The notes under the pieces: model-generated
Databases searched by the model: none
What the model was told of the DNA's origin: nothing
Seen by the model: the letters and a program-made list of their open reading frames with translations, nothing else
Program-made: the position numbers and the translations under genes
Assembly (NCBI RefSeq): GCF_030440515.1
Contig: NZ_CP076543.1
Location: forward strand, 5,218,501-5,282,500
Source: Streptomyces xanthophaeus
Lineage (GTDB): Bacteria > Actinomycetota > Actinomycetes > Streptomycetales > Streptomycetaceae
Length of the DNA: 64,000 nucleotides
Reading direction: 5' to 3'
Shown: one piece after another, positions 24,381 to 33,509 of the stretch
Layout of the letters: each line of letters starts with the position of its first letter
How positions within the stretch are numbered: position 1 is the stretch's first letter

Positions 24381-24427
24381 GGGGCGGGGGAGGCAGCGAG
24401 GGACCGTATCGATGCCTCCCCCGCCCC
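24381..24427 (-). terminator. Proximal hairpin after desD
   Basis: GGGGCGGGGGAGGCA and its complement form a 15-bp perfect stem around a 17-nt loop, starting 5 bp after the desD stop. With the hairpin at 24324 it makes a tandem terminator for the siderophore operon. Confidence 0.7.
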
Positions 24428-24432
24428 GTGTG

Positions 24433-26214
24433 TCACCGCCGGGCGAAGGCTGCGACGGGGTTCTGGAGGCTGCCGATCAGCTGGAGGGCCGCCGCCGGGT
24501 CGGCGAGGTCGACCATCTGCTTGTTGTTGCGCAGCTGGAGACGGTTCAGACAGGACAGCTGGAACTCCTGGGCGAACAGGTCGTACCGCTCGAAGCGCTC
24601 CGCGAGCTGCGGCATCGACTCCTGGTACGCGTGGCCGCAGTCCGCGACCGCCTGCCAGAAGGTGTCCTCCTCGCAGATGCCCTCGTCCGCGAGGATCGCG
24701 CCGAGGAAGCGGAAGAAGCAGTCGAAGACGTCGGTGAAGATCGACAGGAGCTTCATGTCCTCGGGGATGTCCGCCCGGACCCGCTCGACCGCGGGCGGCA
24801 GCACCGCGTCCGCGTCCATGACGACGATCTCCTCGGCGATGTCCTTGAAGATCGCACGCTTCACCAGGCCGCCCTCGATGACGAGGATGGTGTTCTCGCC
24901 GTGCGGCATGTACGCGAGGTCGTACTGGTAGAAGCAGTGCAGCAGCGGCACCAGGTAGGCGCGCAGGTAGTGGCGCAGCCACTCGGCCGGGGGCAGACCC
25001 GACTCCGCGATCAGCGCGCCGACGAAGGACTTGCCCTCGGCGTCCACGTGCAGGAGCGAGGCCATGGTGGCGAGGCGCTCGTCGCCCTCGATCCGGTTGA
25101 CCGGGGACTCGCGCCACAGCGCGGCCAGCATCTTGCGGTACGGGGAGTACCGGTCGGTGGCGCGCTCGTACTGGCGGTGGTGGTAGCCGATCGCCGCGCG
25201 CTCGCGGATGATCGAGAAGTCCACCGACTTCAGGACCTCGTCGCCCTCGATCAGCTGGTGCAGCCAGTCGTTGATGGCCGGGGTGGCCTCCATGTAGGCG
25301 GCCGACAGTCCTCGCATGAAGCCCATGTTCAGGACCGAGATGGCGGTCTTGACGTAGTGCTTGTGCGGCGCGCTCCGGTTGAAGAACGTGCGGATCGACT
25401 GCTGCGCGAGGTACGCGTCCGGGCCCTCGCCCAGCAGCACCAGGCGGCGATTGGCGATCTCGGCCGCGAAGGTGACCGTGGTCTTGTTCCACCACTGCCA
25501 GGGGTGCACGGGGAAGAGGTGGAAGTCGGCCAGGTCCAGGCCCAGCGCGGTCATCCGCTCCGCGAAGACGCCGATGGTCTCGTCGCCGAGCTCCTCGCGC
25601 ATGAAGGAGTCGTGGTCCAGGCCGGCGCCCGCCGTGAAGGTGGAGACGTCCTTGCGGGCGGCGACCCATACGAGGTGGACGGGGCTGGCGGTCTCCGGGG
25701 CGTACGAGAGGTACTCGTGCACGCCGAAGCCGAGCCGGCCGTTGTTCGCGACGAAGCAGGGGTGGCCCTCGGTCATGCCCGTCTCGATGTCCTGGAAGGA
25801 GGACTTCGCGAGGACGTCGGAGGAGACCTGCGGCTTCGTGTACTTGTAGCCGCTGCCGGCCAGGGTGGAGGAGATCTCCTCCAGGTAGACGGGCAGCACC
25901 TCGGGGCTCAGGCCCAGGGACTCGCGCAGCTCGATGTGGAAGTCGAGGGCGTCCAGCTCCAGCTCGGCGCCGTCCCGGTGGCGGGTGATGGAGGCCTCGT
26001 CGACCGACCAGTGGTCGAGGGCGTGCAGGACGGCCTTGAAGCGGTACTCGACGGTGGAGTCGTCGCTGCGGACCGAGTACCAGGAGTCCCCGAGGGATTC
26101 CGGGGTCAGGAGGCGCTCGTGGGAGAACTCCGCGAGGCCCTTGCGGACCAGGGCGCGGTTGGCGCGGGCCCACAGCTCGGGGGAGAGGTGCGCGACGGCG
26201 TCGGCGAGGCTCAT
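24433..26214 (-). CDS. desD: Desferrioxamine synthetase, NIS family
   Basis: Protein of 593 aa from ATG 26214, which overlaps the desC stop (ATGA). It is an IucA/IucC-type NRPS-independent siderophore synthetase: HPCFVANNGRLGFG holds the ATP-binding His-rich loop, LFPVHPWQWWN the conserved HPWQ motif, and MPHGENTILV with its upstream block the C-terminal FhuF-like part. It condenses N-hydroxy-N-succinyl-cadaverine units into trimeric, cyclic desferrioxamine E or linear forms, using ATP. It is the last gene of desABCD. Confidence 0.96.
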   Translation of the reverse strand: MSLADAVAHLSPELWARANRALVRKGLAEFSHERLLTPESLGDSWYSVRSDDSTVEYRFKAVLHALDHWSVDEASITRHRDGAELELDALDFHIELRESLGLSPEVLPVYLEEISSTLAGSGYKYTKPQVSSDVLAKSSFQDIETGMTEGHPCFVANNGRLGFGVHEYLSYAPETASPVHLVWVAARKDVSTFTAGAGLDHDSFMREELGDETIGVFAERMTALGLDLADFHLFPVHPWQWWNKTTVTFAAEIANRRLVLLGEGPDAYLAQQSIRTFFNRSAPHKHYVKTAISVLNMGFMRGLSAAYMEATPAINDWLHQLIEGDEVLKSVDFSIIRERAAIGYHHRQYERATDRYSPYRKMLAALWRESPVNRIEGDERLATMASLLHVDAEGKSFVGALIAESGLPPAEWLRHYLRAYLVPLLHCFYQYDLAYMPHGENTILVIEGGLVKRAIFKDIAEEIVVMDADAVLPPAVERVRADIPEDMKLLSIFTDVFDCFFRFLGAILADEGICEEDTFWQAVADCGHAYQESMPQLAERFERYDLFAQEFQLSCLNRLQLRNNKQMVDLADPAAALQLIGSLQNPVAAFARR

Positions 26215-26795
26215 ATGGAGACCCCCTGGGCGGCCGTGGCGGCCTCGAACCGGGCGCGGGTGCAGAAGCTCAGCAGGGCTTCCTTCTCCGGCTTGGTGAC
26301 CTGGCGCTCCGGCACGAAGCCGACGGCCTCGTTCAGGGCGTGCACGGCGGTGTTGGCGACGTCCGGCTCGACGACGACGCGCTCGGTCGCCGGGTCGGCG
26401 AAGATCGCGGCCATCACCGTGGTGATGACGGCGCGGGTGAAGCCGTGCAGCGGGGTGTCGCTCGGGGCGACGAGGAAGTGCATGCCGACATCGCCGGGCA
26501 GGGCGTCGTAGAGGCCGACGAGCTCCAGCTCGGACGGGTCGTAGGTCTCCATGAGGAAGGCGGGACGGCCCTCGTGCAGGCCGATGAAGGCCTGGTGGTG
26601 CTCGTGGGCGGCGATCCGCATGTACTCGCGCTCGACGTCCGGCAGGGACGCGTCCTGCATCATCCAGAACGAGGCCTTCGGGTGGGTGACCCAGCCGTGG
26701 AGCAGCTCCGCGTCGGCGAAGGGGTCCAGGGGGCGCACGGCGAAGGAGCCGAGTTCCGTGTCGGTGCGGGAGAAGAGGAGTTCGGTGGTGCTCAT
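26211..26795 (-). CDS. desC: N-hydroxycadaverine acyltransferase
   Basis: Protein of 194 aa from ATG 26795; a GTG one codon earlier is possible. The start overlaps the desB stop (TGATG). It is an AlcB/IucB-like GNAT acyltransferase: LLHGWVTHPKASFWMMQD is the family signature, and FLVAPSDTPLHGFTRAVI forms the acyl-CoA site. It transfers succinyl or acetyl from CoA to N-hydroxycadaverine, giving the monomers used by DesD. Confidence 0.95.
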   Translation of the reverse strand: MSTTELLFSRTDTELGSFAVRPLDPFADAELLHGWVTHPKASFWMMQDASLPDVEREYMRIAAHEHHQAFIGLHEGRPAFLMETYDPSELELVGLYDALPGDVGMHFLVAPSDTPLHGFTRAVITTVMAAIFADPATERVVVEPDVANTAVHALNEAVGFVPERQVTKPEKEALLSFCTRARFEAATAAQGVSI

Positions 26796-28120
26796 CACAG
26801 GGTGCCTTCCGGGGCGGCGAACTGCTGGAACGCGATGGACTTCTCGACCTTGTAGTGCTCGCGGCCGAGGAGCTCACCGACGATGTACGCGTTCCGGTAC
26901 GCCGCCATGCCCAGGTCGGGCGAGGTGAGGGAGTGGTTGTGGGTGGTGCCGTTCTGCAGGTAGACCCCGCGGCCCGTGGTGTCGATGCTGTAGTTGCGGG
27001 CGGCGTCGAGACGGCCGTGCCCGTCGAAGTTCAGCCGGTCGCGCACCGGGTTCAGGAACTCCGGGAACGTGTACTTGTAGCCGGTGGCCAGCACCAGGCC
27101 CTCGGAGGCGAGGGAGAAGTCCCGCTCCTGCTCCTCCTGGCGCAGCCCCAGCGTGTACGTGCCCGTGGTGGTGTCGTACGCGGTGCTGTTCAGGGAGGTG
27201 TTGGTCAGCAGGGTGGTCGGGACCTGGCCCGGCATGCTGATCTTCTTCTGGTAGAGCAGGTCGAAGATGGCGTTGATCAGGTCGCCGTCGATGCCCTTGA
27301 AGAGGTTCTTCTGCTGGGTCTCCAGCCGGTACCGGGTGTCCTCGGGGAGCGCGTGGAAGTAGTCCACGTACTCGGGGGAGGTCATCTCCAGGGTCAGCTT
27401 GGTGTACTCCAGCGGGAAGAACCGCGGAGAGCGGGTGACCCAGTTGAGCTGGTAGCCGTGGACGTCGATCTCGGCGAGGAGGTCGTAGTAGATCTCGGCC
27501 GCGCTCTGGCCGGAGCCGATGAGGGTGATCGACTTCTTCTTCTGCAGCTCCGCCTTGTTCTGCATGTAGGCGGAGTTGTGCAGGAAGTCGCCGCCCAGGC
27601 CCTCGCAGGACTGCGGGACGTGCGGCGGGGTGCCGGTGCCCAGGACCAGGCGGGGGGCCCGGTGGGTCTCGCCCTTGTCCGTGTGGACCTCGTACAGCCC
27701 GGCCTGCTCGTCGTAGGTGACCTCGGTGACCGAGGTGGACCACCGGACGTTGTCGAGGCGGTCGGCGGCCCAGCGGCAGTAGTCGTTGTACTCGGCCCGC
27801 AGCGGGTAGAAGTTCTCCCGGATGTAGAAGGAGTACAGCCGGTCCTTGTCCTTCAGGTAGTTCAGGAAGGAGAAGGGCGAGGTCGGGTCGGCGAGCGTGA
27901 CCAGGTCCGACATGAAGGGCGTCTGCAGGTGGGCGCCGTCCAGGAACATCCCTGCGTGCCACTCGAAGTGCGGCTTCGACTCGATGAAGAGACCGTCGAT
28001 CTCGTCGAGCGGGGCGGTCAGGCAGGCGAGTCCGAGGTTGAACGGACCGACGCCGATGCCGATGAAGTCGTGGGTCTCAGCGGTGGAGGGCAAGGGATTC
28101 TCCCAGGAACTGCTCGGCAT
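26795..28120 (-). CDS. desB: Cadaverine N-monooxygenase
   Basis: Protein of 441 aa. It belongs to the SidA/IucD/PvdA class of FAD- and NADPH-dependent N-hydroxylases: [14 protein letters not shown] is the FAD-binding loop, [17 protein letters not shown] the NADPH-binding loop, and LVLATGYKY the conserved ATGY motif. It hydroxylates cadaverine to N-hydroxycadaverine. The start overlaps the end of desA by 44 bp, so the true start may be slightly downstream, but [12 protein letters not shown] is the first good candidate. Confidence 0.95.
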   Translation of the reverse strand: MPSSSWENPLPSTAETHDFIGIGVGPFNLGLACLTAPLDEIDGLFIESKPHFEWHAGMFLDGAHLQTPFMSDLVTLADPTSPFSFLNYLKDKDRLYSFYIRENFYPLRAEYNDYCRWAADRLDNVRWSTSVTEVTYDEQAGLYEVHTDKGETHRAPRLVLGTGTPPHVPQSCEGLGGDFLHNSAYMQNKAELQKKKSITLIGSGQSAAEIYYDLLAEIDVHGYQLNWVTRSPRFFPLEYTKLTLEMTSPEYVDYFHALPEDTRYRLETQQKNLFKGIDGDLINAIFDLLYQKKISMPGQVPTTLLTNTSLNSTAYDTTTGTYTLGLRQEEQERDFSLASEGLVLATGYKYTFPEFLNPVRDRLNFDGHGRLDAARNYSIDTTGRGVYLQNGTTHNHSLTSPDLGMAAYRNAYIVGELLGREHYKVEKSIAFQQFAAPEGTL

Positions 28121-29570
28121 GTGCGGCGAGAAGGTCGAGGACGGCAGCGATGTCGGCCGTCGTGGTCTGCGGGTTGAGGAGGGTGAACTTCAGGTACTGC
28201 TTCCCGTCCACCTTGGTGCCGGCGACGACGGCCTCACCGGAGGCGAACAGGGCCTTGCGGGCGTGCAGGTTGGCCTCGTCGACCAGGTCGCCGCGGACGT
28301 CCTCGCCCTGCGGGACGTAGCGGAAGACGAGGGTGGAGATCTGCGGCTTGACGACGACCTCGAAGCGCGGGTCGGCGTCGATGATGTCCCAGCCGGCCGC
28401 GGCCAGGTCGATGACCTCGTCGAAGAGCGAGCCGATGCCGTCGGCACCCATGACGCGCAGGGTCACCCAGAGCTTGAGCGCGTCGAACCGGCGCGTGGTC
28501 TGGATGGACTTGTCGACCTGGTTGGGGATGCGCTCCTCGGCCATGCGGCGCGGGTTGAGGTAGTCCGCGTGGTACGTGGCGTGCTTGAGGGTGTCGCGGT
28601 CGCGCACCAGCATGGCGCTGGAGCTGACCGGCTGGAAGAACGACTTGTGGTAGTCGACCGTGACCGAGTCGGCGTGCTCGATGCCGTCGAGGAGGTGACG
28701 GCGGGTCGGGGACGCCAGCAGTCCGCAGCCGTAGGCGGCGTCCACGTGCATCCACGCGGAGTGCTCACCGGCCAGGCGGGCGATCTCGGGGAGCGGGTCG
28801 ATGGACCCGAAGTCGGTGGTGCCGGCGGTGGCGACGACGGCCATCGGGAAGAGGCCTTCGGAGGCGCACTCCTCCAGTTCCAGGGCGAGCACCGCGGTGT
28901 CCATCCGGCGGTTGCGGTCGACCGGGACGGAGATGACGGCCTCGTAGCCGAGTCCGAGCATGGCGGCCGACTTCTGGACGCTGAAGTGGCTGGCCTCGGA
29001 GGTGAAGATGCGCAGCTTCGGCAGGAGTTCGGCCTTGGTGAGCTCGCGTCCCTCGTCGAGGGCCTTCTTCATGACGAGGCGGCAGGCCTCGTCACGGGCC
29101 AGGAGCAGCGCGTGGAAGTTGGACTGGCTGCCGCCGGAGGTGAAGATGCCGTCCGCGGCGGGGCCGAGGCCGATGCGCCGGGTGGTCCAGTCGATGAGGC
29201 GGCGCTCGATGAGCGTGCCGCCGATGGACTGGTCCCAGGTGTCCAGCGAGGAGTTGACGGCCGAGAGGATCGCCTCGCCGAGCACGGCGGGGATGACGAC
29301 CGGGCAGTTGAGGTGACCCAGGTAGCGCGGGTGGTGGAAGTACACCGCGTCGCGCAGGTAGACGTCCTCCAGCTCGTCCAGGACGGCGGCCGCGTCTTCC
29401 AGCGGCTTGTCCAGGTCGATCCCGTCGATGACCGGGGCGAGTTCGTCGACGGATATACCGGTGTGGGGCCGCTGCGTGGTCGCGAGTTTGGCGGCGACGC
29501 GGTCGACGCCCTCGGTGACGGAGCGCCGGTAGAGGTCCGCGGTCGTCTCGTTCAGCAGATGCGAACGCAT
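28077..29570 (-). CDS. desA: Lysine decarboxylase, PLP-dependent
   Basis: Protein of 497 aa, ATG 29570 preceded by GGAGGAAAGTTG. It is a group II PLP decarboxylase: [19 protein letters not shown] is the PLP-phosphate region, [10 protein letters not shown] holds the Asp contacting the pyridine nitrogen, and [13 protein letters not shown] contains the Schiff-base Lys. It makes cadaverine from lysine, the first step of desferrioxamine synthesis. First gene of desABCD, with an iron box 54 bp upstream of the start. Confidence 0.95.
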   Translation of the reverse strand: MRSHLLNETTADLYRRSVTEGVDRVAAKLATTQRPHTGISVDELAPVIDGIDLDKPLEDAAAVLDELEDVYLRDAVYFHHPRYLGHLNCPVVIPAVLGEAILSAVNSSLDTWDQSIGGTLIERRLIDWTTRRIGLGPAADGIFTSGGSQSNFHALLLARDEACRLVMKKALDEGRELTKAELLPKLRIFTSEASHFSVQKSAAMLGLGYEAVISVPVDRNRRMDTAVLALELEECASEGLFPMAVVATAGTTDFGSIDPLPEIARLAGEHSAWMHVDAAYGCGLLASPTRRHLLDGIEHADSVTVDYHKSFFQPVSSSAMLVRDRDTLKHATYHADYLNPRRMAEERIPNQVDKSIQTTRRFDALKLWVTLRVMGADGIGSLFDEVIDLAAAGWDIIDADPRFEVVVKPQISTLVFRYVPQGEDVRGDLVDEANLHARKALFASGEAVVAGTKVDGKQYLKFTLLNPQTTTADIAAVLDLLAAHAEQFLGESLALHR

Positions 29571-29623
29571 CAACTTTCCTCCGGGCAGGGGGTGGAGAGG
29601 GGGTGAGGTGTGGCGTGTGTGAA

Positions 29624-29642
29624 TTAGGTTAGCCTAACCTTA
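29624..29642. promoter_or_regulatory. Iron box upstream of desA
   Basis: TTAGGTTAGCCTAACCTTA is a 19-bp near-palindrome matching the DmdR1/DtxR-type iron box (TTAGGTTAGGCTAACCTAA). Iron-loaded DmdR1 should repress desABCD. Confidence 0.92.
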
Positions 29643-29660
29643 GTATTTCGCCAAACGCAG

Positions 29661-29690
29661 ATGGGCCCTGGCTGGAAAGCCAGGGCCCAT
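29661..29690 (-). terminator. Hairpin after desF
   Basis: ATGGGCCCTGGCT and its complement form a 13-bp perfect stem with a GGAA loop, 31 bp after the desF stop. It insulates desF from the desA promoter. Confidence 0.82.
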
Positions 29691-29720
29691 CGCAACTGCT
29701 CTGTGGAGTAAGGAAACTGA

Positions 29721-30632
29721 CTACAGCTCGGACGCCGGGTCCTCGCTCGGAGCCTTGCCCGCGTACGCCTCGGCGAGGAGCTGCTCCTCGCTCGCGCCGA
29801 GCCGCCAGTAGCCGGTGAAACGCACGGCGCGGCGGTCGACGGATCGTTCCTGCACGAAGTGCCGGCGGACCGCGCGGATCGTGCCCGCCTCGCCCGCCAG
29901 CCAGGCGTACGGGGCGACGGCTGCGGGCCCGTCAGCGGCGGGTCCGGTCGCGCGCAGCGCGCTCAGCACCTGCTCCGTCCGCTCCCGGCCGTCGCTCTCG
30001 CGCACGATCCAGGTGATGTCCGCGTCGGCGGGAGCCCGGAGGTCGATCCGGTCGTCCTCGTGCGGGACCTCGAACCAGGCCCTGACCCGGGTCCCGGCCG
30101 GCAGCCGGTCCAGGATCGCGGCCGCGGCCGGCAGGGCGGTCTCGTCCGCGTACATCCAGATCACGTCGGTGTCGGCGGGCGGCTGGAAGCGTACGGACTT
30201 GTTCTCCGCGACGGCCGGACCGATCGCCAGGATCCGGCGGCCGGCCACGGCCTGCCCGGCCCAGCGGGACGCCGGGCCGGTGTCCCCGTGGAGGACGAAG
30301 TCGATGTCGACCTCGTCCGCCCCCTCGGGCGTATGGCGCTGCTCGCGCACGGTGTAGGAGCGCATCACCGGCCGCTCCTCGTCCGGCATCCCGCGCCAGG
30401 CGGTGAACCAGGTGTCCTCGTCCGTGGACGGGAGCACCGTGTGCTCCTGGCCGGCCGCGGGCAGGAAGAGCGACAGGCTCTGGTCGAAGCCGCCCGAGCG
30501 GAAGCCCGCGAGGGCCTCCCCGCCGAACGTGACCCGCAGGAACGAGTGGCCCAGGCGGCGCGTGCGGAGCACTTCGAGCTCGAAGAAGCGGAAGTGCGCG
30601 ACGGCCGGGGCGTCGGATGCGGTGGCGGTCAT
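29721..30632 (-). CDS. desF: Siderophore-interacting protein, ferric-siderophore reductase
   Basis: Protein of 303 aa. It has the SIP/ViuB layout: a beta-barrel FAD domain (VMRSYTVREQR is the RxYT FAD motif, and DIDFVLHGDTGPASRWA the second FAD contact) and a C-terminal NAD(P)H-like domain (YAWLAGEAGTIRAVRRHF; RFTGYWRLG). Such proteins reduce Fe3+-siderophores in the cytoplasm to release iron. It lies between desE and desA; I follow the Streptomyces name desF on synteny. It starts 66 bp after the desE stop and is probably co-transcribed from the desE iron box. Confidence 0.88.
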   Translation of the reverse strand: MTATASDAPAVAHFRFFELEVLRTRRLGHSFLRVTFGGEALAGFRSGGFDQSLSLFLPAAGQEHTVLPSTDEDTWFTAWRGMPDEERPVMRSYTVREQRHTPEGADEVDIDFVLHGDTGPASRWAGQAVAGRRILAIGPAVAENKSVRFQPPADTDVIWMYADETALPAAAAILDRLPAGTRVRAWFEVPHEDDRIDLRAPADADITWIVRESDGRERTEQVLSALRATGPAADGPAAVAPYAWLAGEAGTIRAVRRHFVQERSVDRRAVRFTGYWRLGASEEQLLAEAYAGKAPSEDPASEL

Positions 30633-30698
30633 GCGGAGAGGTCCCCCCTGGGAGTCGGTACGGCCTGACCGGCGCCCGGGGTCACCGGGCGCCGGGGG

Positions 30699-31736
30699 TC
30701 AGCTGACCTTCTTGGCGTTCTGGATGGACTTCGCGAGGTCTTCCAGGATCTGCGCGCACTTGTCGTACGAGAAGATCGGCTCGGTCACACGCGGGACGAC
30801 CTGACCGGCCTTGACGGCGGGCAGCTCGTTCCAGGTCGGCTTGGCCTTCAGCTGCTCGGGCTGCAGGGTGCCGGTGCGGTTGTCGAGCAGGATGACGTCG
30901 GCCTTGTACTTGCCGGCGTTCTCCCAGCTGAGGCTCTCGAAGAAGCCGCCCTCGTCCAGCTTCTCGGGGGTGACGAACTCGACGCCGAGCTGCTTGAAGT
31001 ACTTCAGGTCGGCCGCGGTGTCCGGGGTGGACGCGTAGAACAGGGCGTCGGCACCGGAGCCCACGAGCACCTTGACGCCCGGGTTGGCCTTGGTGGCCTC
31101 GCGCACCTTCGCGGTGGCGGCCTCGAAGCGGGCCTTGGAGTCCACGGTCTTCTTGGAGTTCAGGTCCGCGCCGAGGGACTTGGCGAGGTCCGCGGTGCGC
31201 TCCAGCGCCTTGTCGAGGGTGACGTCGCCGCCCACCTTGACCGCGGCGGCCGGGGCGAGCGCGAGGATCTTGTCCTTGGAGGCCTCGGGCAGGTACCAGT
31301 AGGTGCCGTCCCAGCTGTTGGTGACCAGCAGGTCGGGCTGCAGGGCCGCGTACTTCTCGACGTTGAACTCGTCGTAGACGTTGCCGAGGATCTCGACCTT
31401 GGAGATGTCCAGCGAGCCGGCCTGGACGTCGGCCTTGCCGTCGGCGGTCTTGGTCGGGCCGAACACGCCCTTGACCGGGACGCCGTAGTCGTAGAGCGCG
31501 GCGGCGGTGCCGGTGAAGGCGACGATGTTCTTCGGCTTGGCCTTGGTGGTGACGTCCTTGCCGAGGTCGTCCTTGAAGGTCCAGGAGCCGGAAGCCGCGG
31601 CGCCGTTGTCCTTGCCGCCGTCACCCTTCGCCGAGTCGGTGCCACCGCACGCGGCGAGGACCGCTACGAGGCCGAGGGCGCCACCGGCCGCGACGAAGCC
31701 GCGACGGGTGAAGGAGGAGGTTCGGGACTTGGGCAT
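30699..31736 (-). CDS. desE: Ferrioxamine-binding lipoprotein
   Basis: Protein of 345 aa. The N-terminus has both a twin-arginine motif (FTRRGFVAAGG) and a lipobox (VLAAC, C30), suggesting a Tat-exported lipoprotein. The rest is a type III (FecB/FhuD-like) siderophore-binding fold: NIVAFTGTAAALYDYGV, then KYAALQPDLLVTNSW, joined by a long helix to the second lobe. In S. coelicolor DesE binds ferrioxamines. Permease genes are not adjacent. An iron box sits 52 bp upstream. Confidence 0.93.
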   Translation of the reverse strand: MPKSRTSSFTRRGFVAAGGALGLVAVLAACGGTDSAKGDGGKDNGAAASGSWTFKDDLGKDVTTKAKPKNIVAFTGTAAALYDYGVPVKGVFGPTKTADGKADVQAGSLDISKVEILGNVYDEFNVEKYAALQPDLLVTNSWDGTYWYLPEASKDKILALAPAAAVKVGGDVTLDKALERTADLAKSLGADLNSKKTVDSKARFEAATAKVREATKANPGVKVLVGSGADALFYASTPDTAADLKYFKQLGVEFVTPEKLDEGGFFESLSWENAGKYKADVILLDNRTGTLQPEQLKAKPTWNELPAVKAGQVVPRVTEPIFSYDKCAQILEDLAKSIQNAKKVS

Positions 31737-31787
31737 GTCGATGTCCGCTTTCGTGCGTGCAGGGGCGGCAGCTGGGCCGTTCGGTGA

Positions 31788-31806
31788 GAAGGTTAGCCTA
31801 ACCTAA
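31788..31806. promoter_or_regulatory. Iron box upstream of desE
   Basis: Read on the minus strand, TTAGGTTAGGCTAACCTTC matches the iron-box consensus at 18 of 19 bases. It puts desE and desF under the same iron control as desABCD. Confidence 0.92.
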
Positions 31807-31953
31807 GGCTTTGTCCAGCGGTGGGCCAAGATCCGATCGTGAGTTGGATCACCCTCGCCGAAGCCCGCGCCGGCCGGCCGCCATCCCCATCACCCGCCGC
31901 TGGAGCGGCCGTTCACCCGCATCGCGCCGATCATGAACATGAATACTGGGCAC

Positions 31954-32274
31954 ATGAGAAGGCAATGGTGGACAACCGCGGCAGCGAACCTGGTGATGGG
32001 GGTTCCCGGCGTCGTGCCCGTCTGGCTCCTTTGGTACATCGCCGTCAACGGGCCGCTCGCCGAACTCGGCTGGACCGTCCGGGAACCCACGGAGAACGAC
32101 GGCATGCTGCTCTGGCTGGTGATCGTGGTTCCGGTCGTGGCCGCGTTCGTGCTGCTGTGGTGGCTCGCCAACGACTTCCTGCGACGGTGGAACACGGCGG
32201 CGGCCCGGGTCTACTGGCCGGTGTGCGCCCTGGTGACCCTGGTCCCCACGGTCACGCTCATGTCCCTCTCGTGA
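31954..32274 (+). CDS. Small integral membrane protein, function unknown
   Basis: About 106 aa from ATG 31954 (ATG 31933 is in frame, and neither has a strong ribosome site). Three hydrophobic segments are clear: about 13-33, 51-69 and 85-103. A Trp/Arg-rich NDFLRRWN stretch sits at the second membrane edge. No domain recognised. It converges with the acyl-CoA dehydrogenase operon. Confidence 0.65.
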   Translation: MRRQWWTTAAANLVMGVPGVVPVWLLWYIAVNGPLAELGWTVREPTENDGMLLWLVIVVPVVAAFVLLWWLANDFLRRWNTAAARVYWPVCALVTLVPTVTLMSLS

Positions 32275-32280
32275 CCGCCT

Positions 32281-32325
32281 CCGGACATGCCGATGTCCGG
32301 CGCGGGCACGGGGCCCACGCCGGAC
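32281..32325. terminator. Overlapping inverted repeats between convergent genes
   Basis: CCGGACAT-GCCG-ATGTCCGG (32281-32300) and GTCCGGCG/CGCCGGAC (32295-32302 and 32318-32325) overlap and could form alternative hairpins ending either transcript. Confidence 0.5.
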
Positions 32326-32341
32326 GTCGTCACCGGGTGCC

Positions 32342-33502
32342 TCAGCCGGCGAAGCCCAGCTCGCGCGCGATCAGCATGCGCTGCACCTCGCTCGTGCCCT
32401 CGCCGATCTCCAGGATCTTGGAGTCCCGCCACATGCGGGCCACCGGGTACTCGTTCATGAAGCCGTAGCCGCCGTGGATCTGCGTCGCCTCGCGCGCGTT
32501 GTCGACGGCGACCGTCGAGGAGTACAGCTTCGCGATCGCCGCCTCCTTCTTGAACGGCTCCCCGGCCACCAGCCGCGACGCCGCGTCACGCCACCCGATG
32601 CGGGCCATGTGCGCGCGCATCTCCATGTCGGCCAGCTTGAACTGGATGGCCTGGTTGTCGCCGATCGCCTTGCCGAAGGCGTGCCGCTCCTTGGCGTACT
32701 TCACCGACTCGTCCACACAGCCCTGCGCGAGACCGGTCGCGAGCGCGGAGATGGCGATCCGGCCCTCGTCGAGGATCCGCAGGAACTGCGCGTAGCCGCG
32801 GCCCTCCTGGCCCACCAGGTTGGCCAGGGGGACCCGTACGCCGTCGAAGGACAGCTCACGGGTGTCCGAGGAGTTCCAGCCCACCTTGGAGTACGGCGCG
32901 GCCACCGTGAAGCCCGGGGTGCCGGACGGGACGATGATCGAGGAGATCTCCGGGCGGCCGTCCGCCTTGCGGCCCGTCACGGCGGTGACGGTGACCAGAC
33001 CGGTGATGTCCGTACCGGAGTTGGTGATGAAGCACTTCGAGCCGTTGATGACCCACTCGTCGCCGTCCTTGACGGCGGTGGTGCGGGTGCCGCCCGCGTC
33101 GGAGCCCGCACCGGGCTCCGTCAGGCCGAACGCGCCGAGGATCTCGCCGGAGCACATCTTCGGCAGCCACTGCTGCTTCTGCTCCTCGGAGCCGAAGAGG
33201 TAGATCGGCATGGCGCCGAGGGAGACGCCGGCCTCCAGGGTGATCGCGACCGAGGAGTCGACGCGGGCCAGCTCCTCCAGGGCGATACCGAGGGCGAGGT
33301 AGTCCCCGCCCATGCCGCCGTACTCCTCCGGGAAGGGCAGGCCGAACAGGCCCATGCGGCCCATCTCGGCGACGATCTCGTACGGGAACTCGTGCCGCTC
33401 GTACAGGTCGCCGATCTTCGGCGCGACCACGTCGTGCGCGAACGCCTCGACGGTGCGGCGGAGTTCCTCGTGCTCAGGGGTGAGCCGGTGGTCGAGGGAC
33501 AT
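32342..33502 (-). CDS. acdH: Acyl-CoA dehydrogenase, isovaleryl/branched-chain type
   Basis: Protein of 386 aa, full length. FGLTEPGAGSDAGG is the first FAD/substrate signature, CFITNSGTDITGL the flavin region, and QIHGGYGFMNEYPVARMWRD the second signature. It oxidises an acyl-CoA at C2-C3 and passes electrons to ETF. Being last of an operon with HMG-CoA lyase and a biotin-dependent carboxylase, the likely substrate is isovaleryl-CoA from leucine, perhaps isobutyryl-CoA as well. In Streptomyces this gene is known as acdH, needed for branched-chain amino-acid catabolism. Confidence 0.92.
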   Translation of the reverse strand: MSLDHRLTPEHEELRRTVEAFAHDVVAPKIGDLYERHEFPYEIVAEMGRMGLFGLPFPEEYGGMGGDYLALGIALEELARVDSSVAITLEAGVSLGAMPIYLFGSEEQKQQWLPKMCSGEILGAFGLTEPGAGSDAGGTRTTAVKDGDEWVINGSKCFITNSGTDITGLVTVTAVTGRKADGRPEISSIIVPSGTPGFTVAAPYSKVGWNSSDTRELSFDGVRVPLANLVGQEGRGYAQFLRILDEGRIAISALATGLAQGCVDESVKYAKERHAFGKAIGDNQAIQFKLADMEMRAHMARIGWRDAASRLVAGEPFKKEAAIAKLYSSTVAVDNAREATQIHGGYGFMNEYPVARMWRDSKILEIGEGTSEVQRMLIARELGFAG

Positions 33503-33509
33503 GGTGTGA

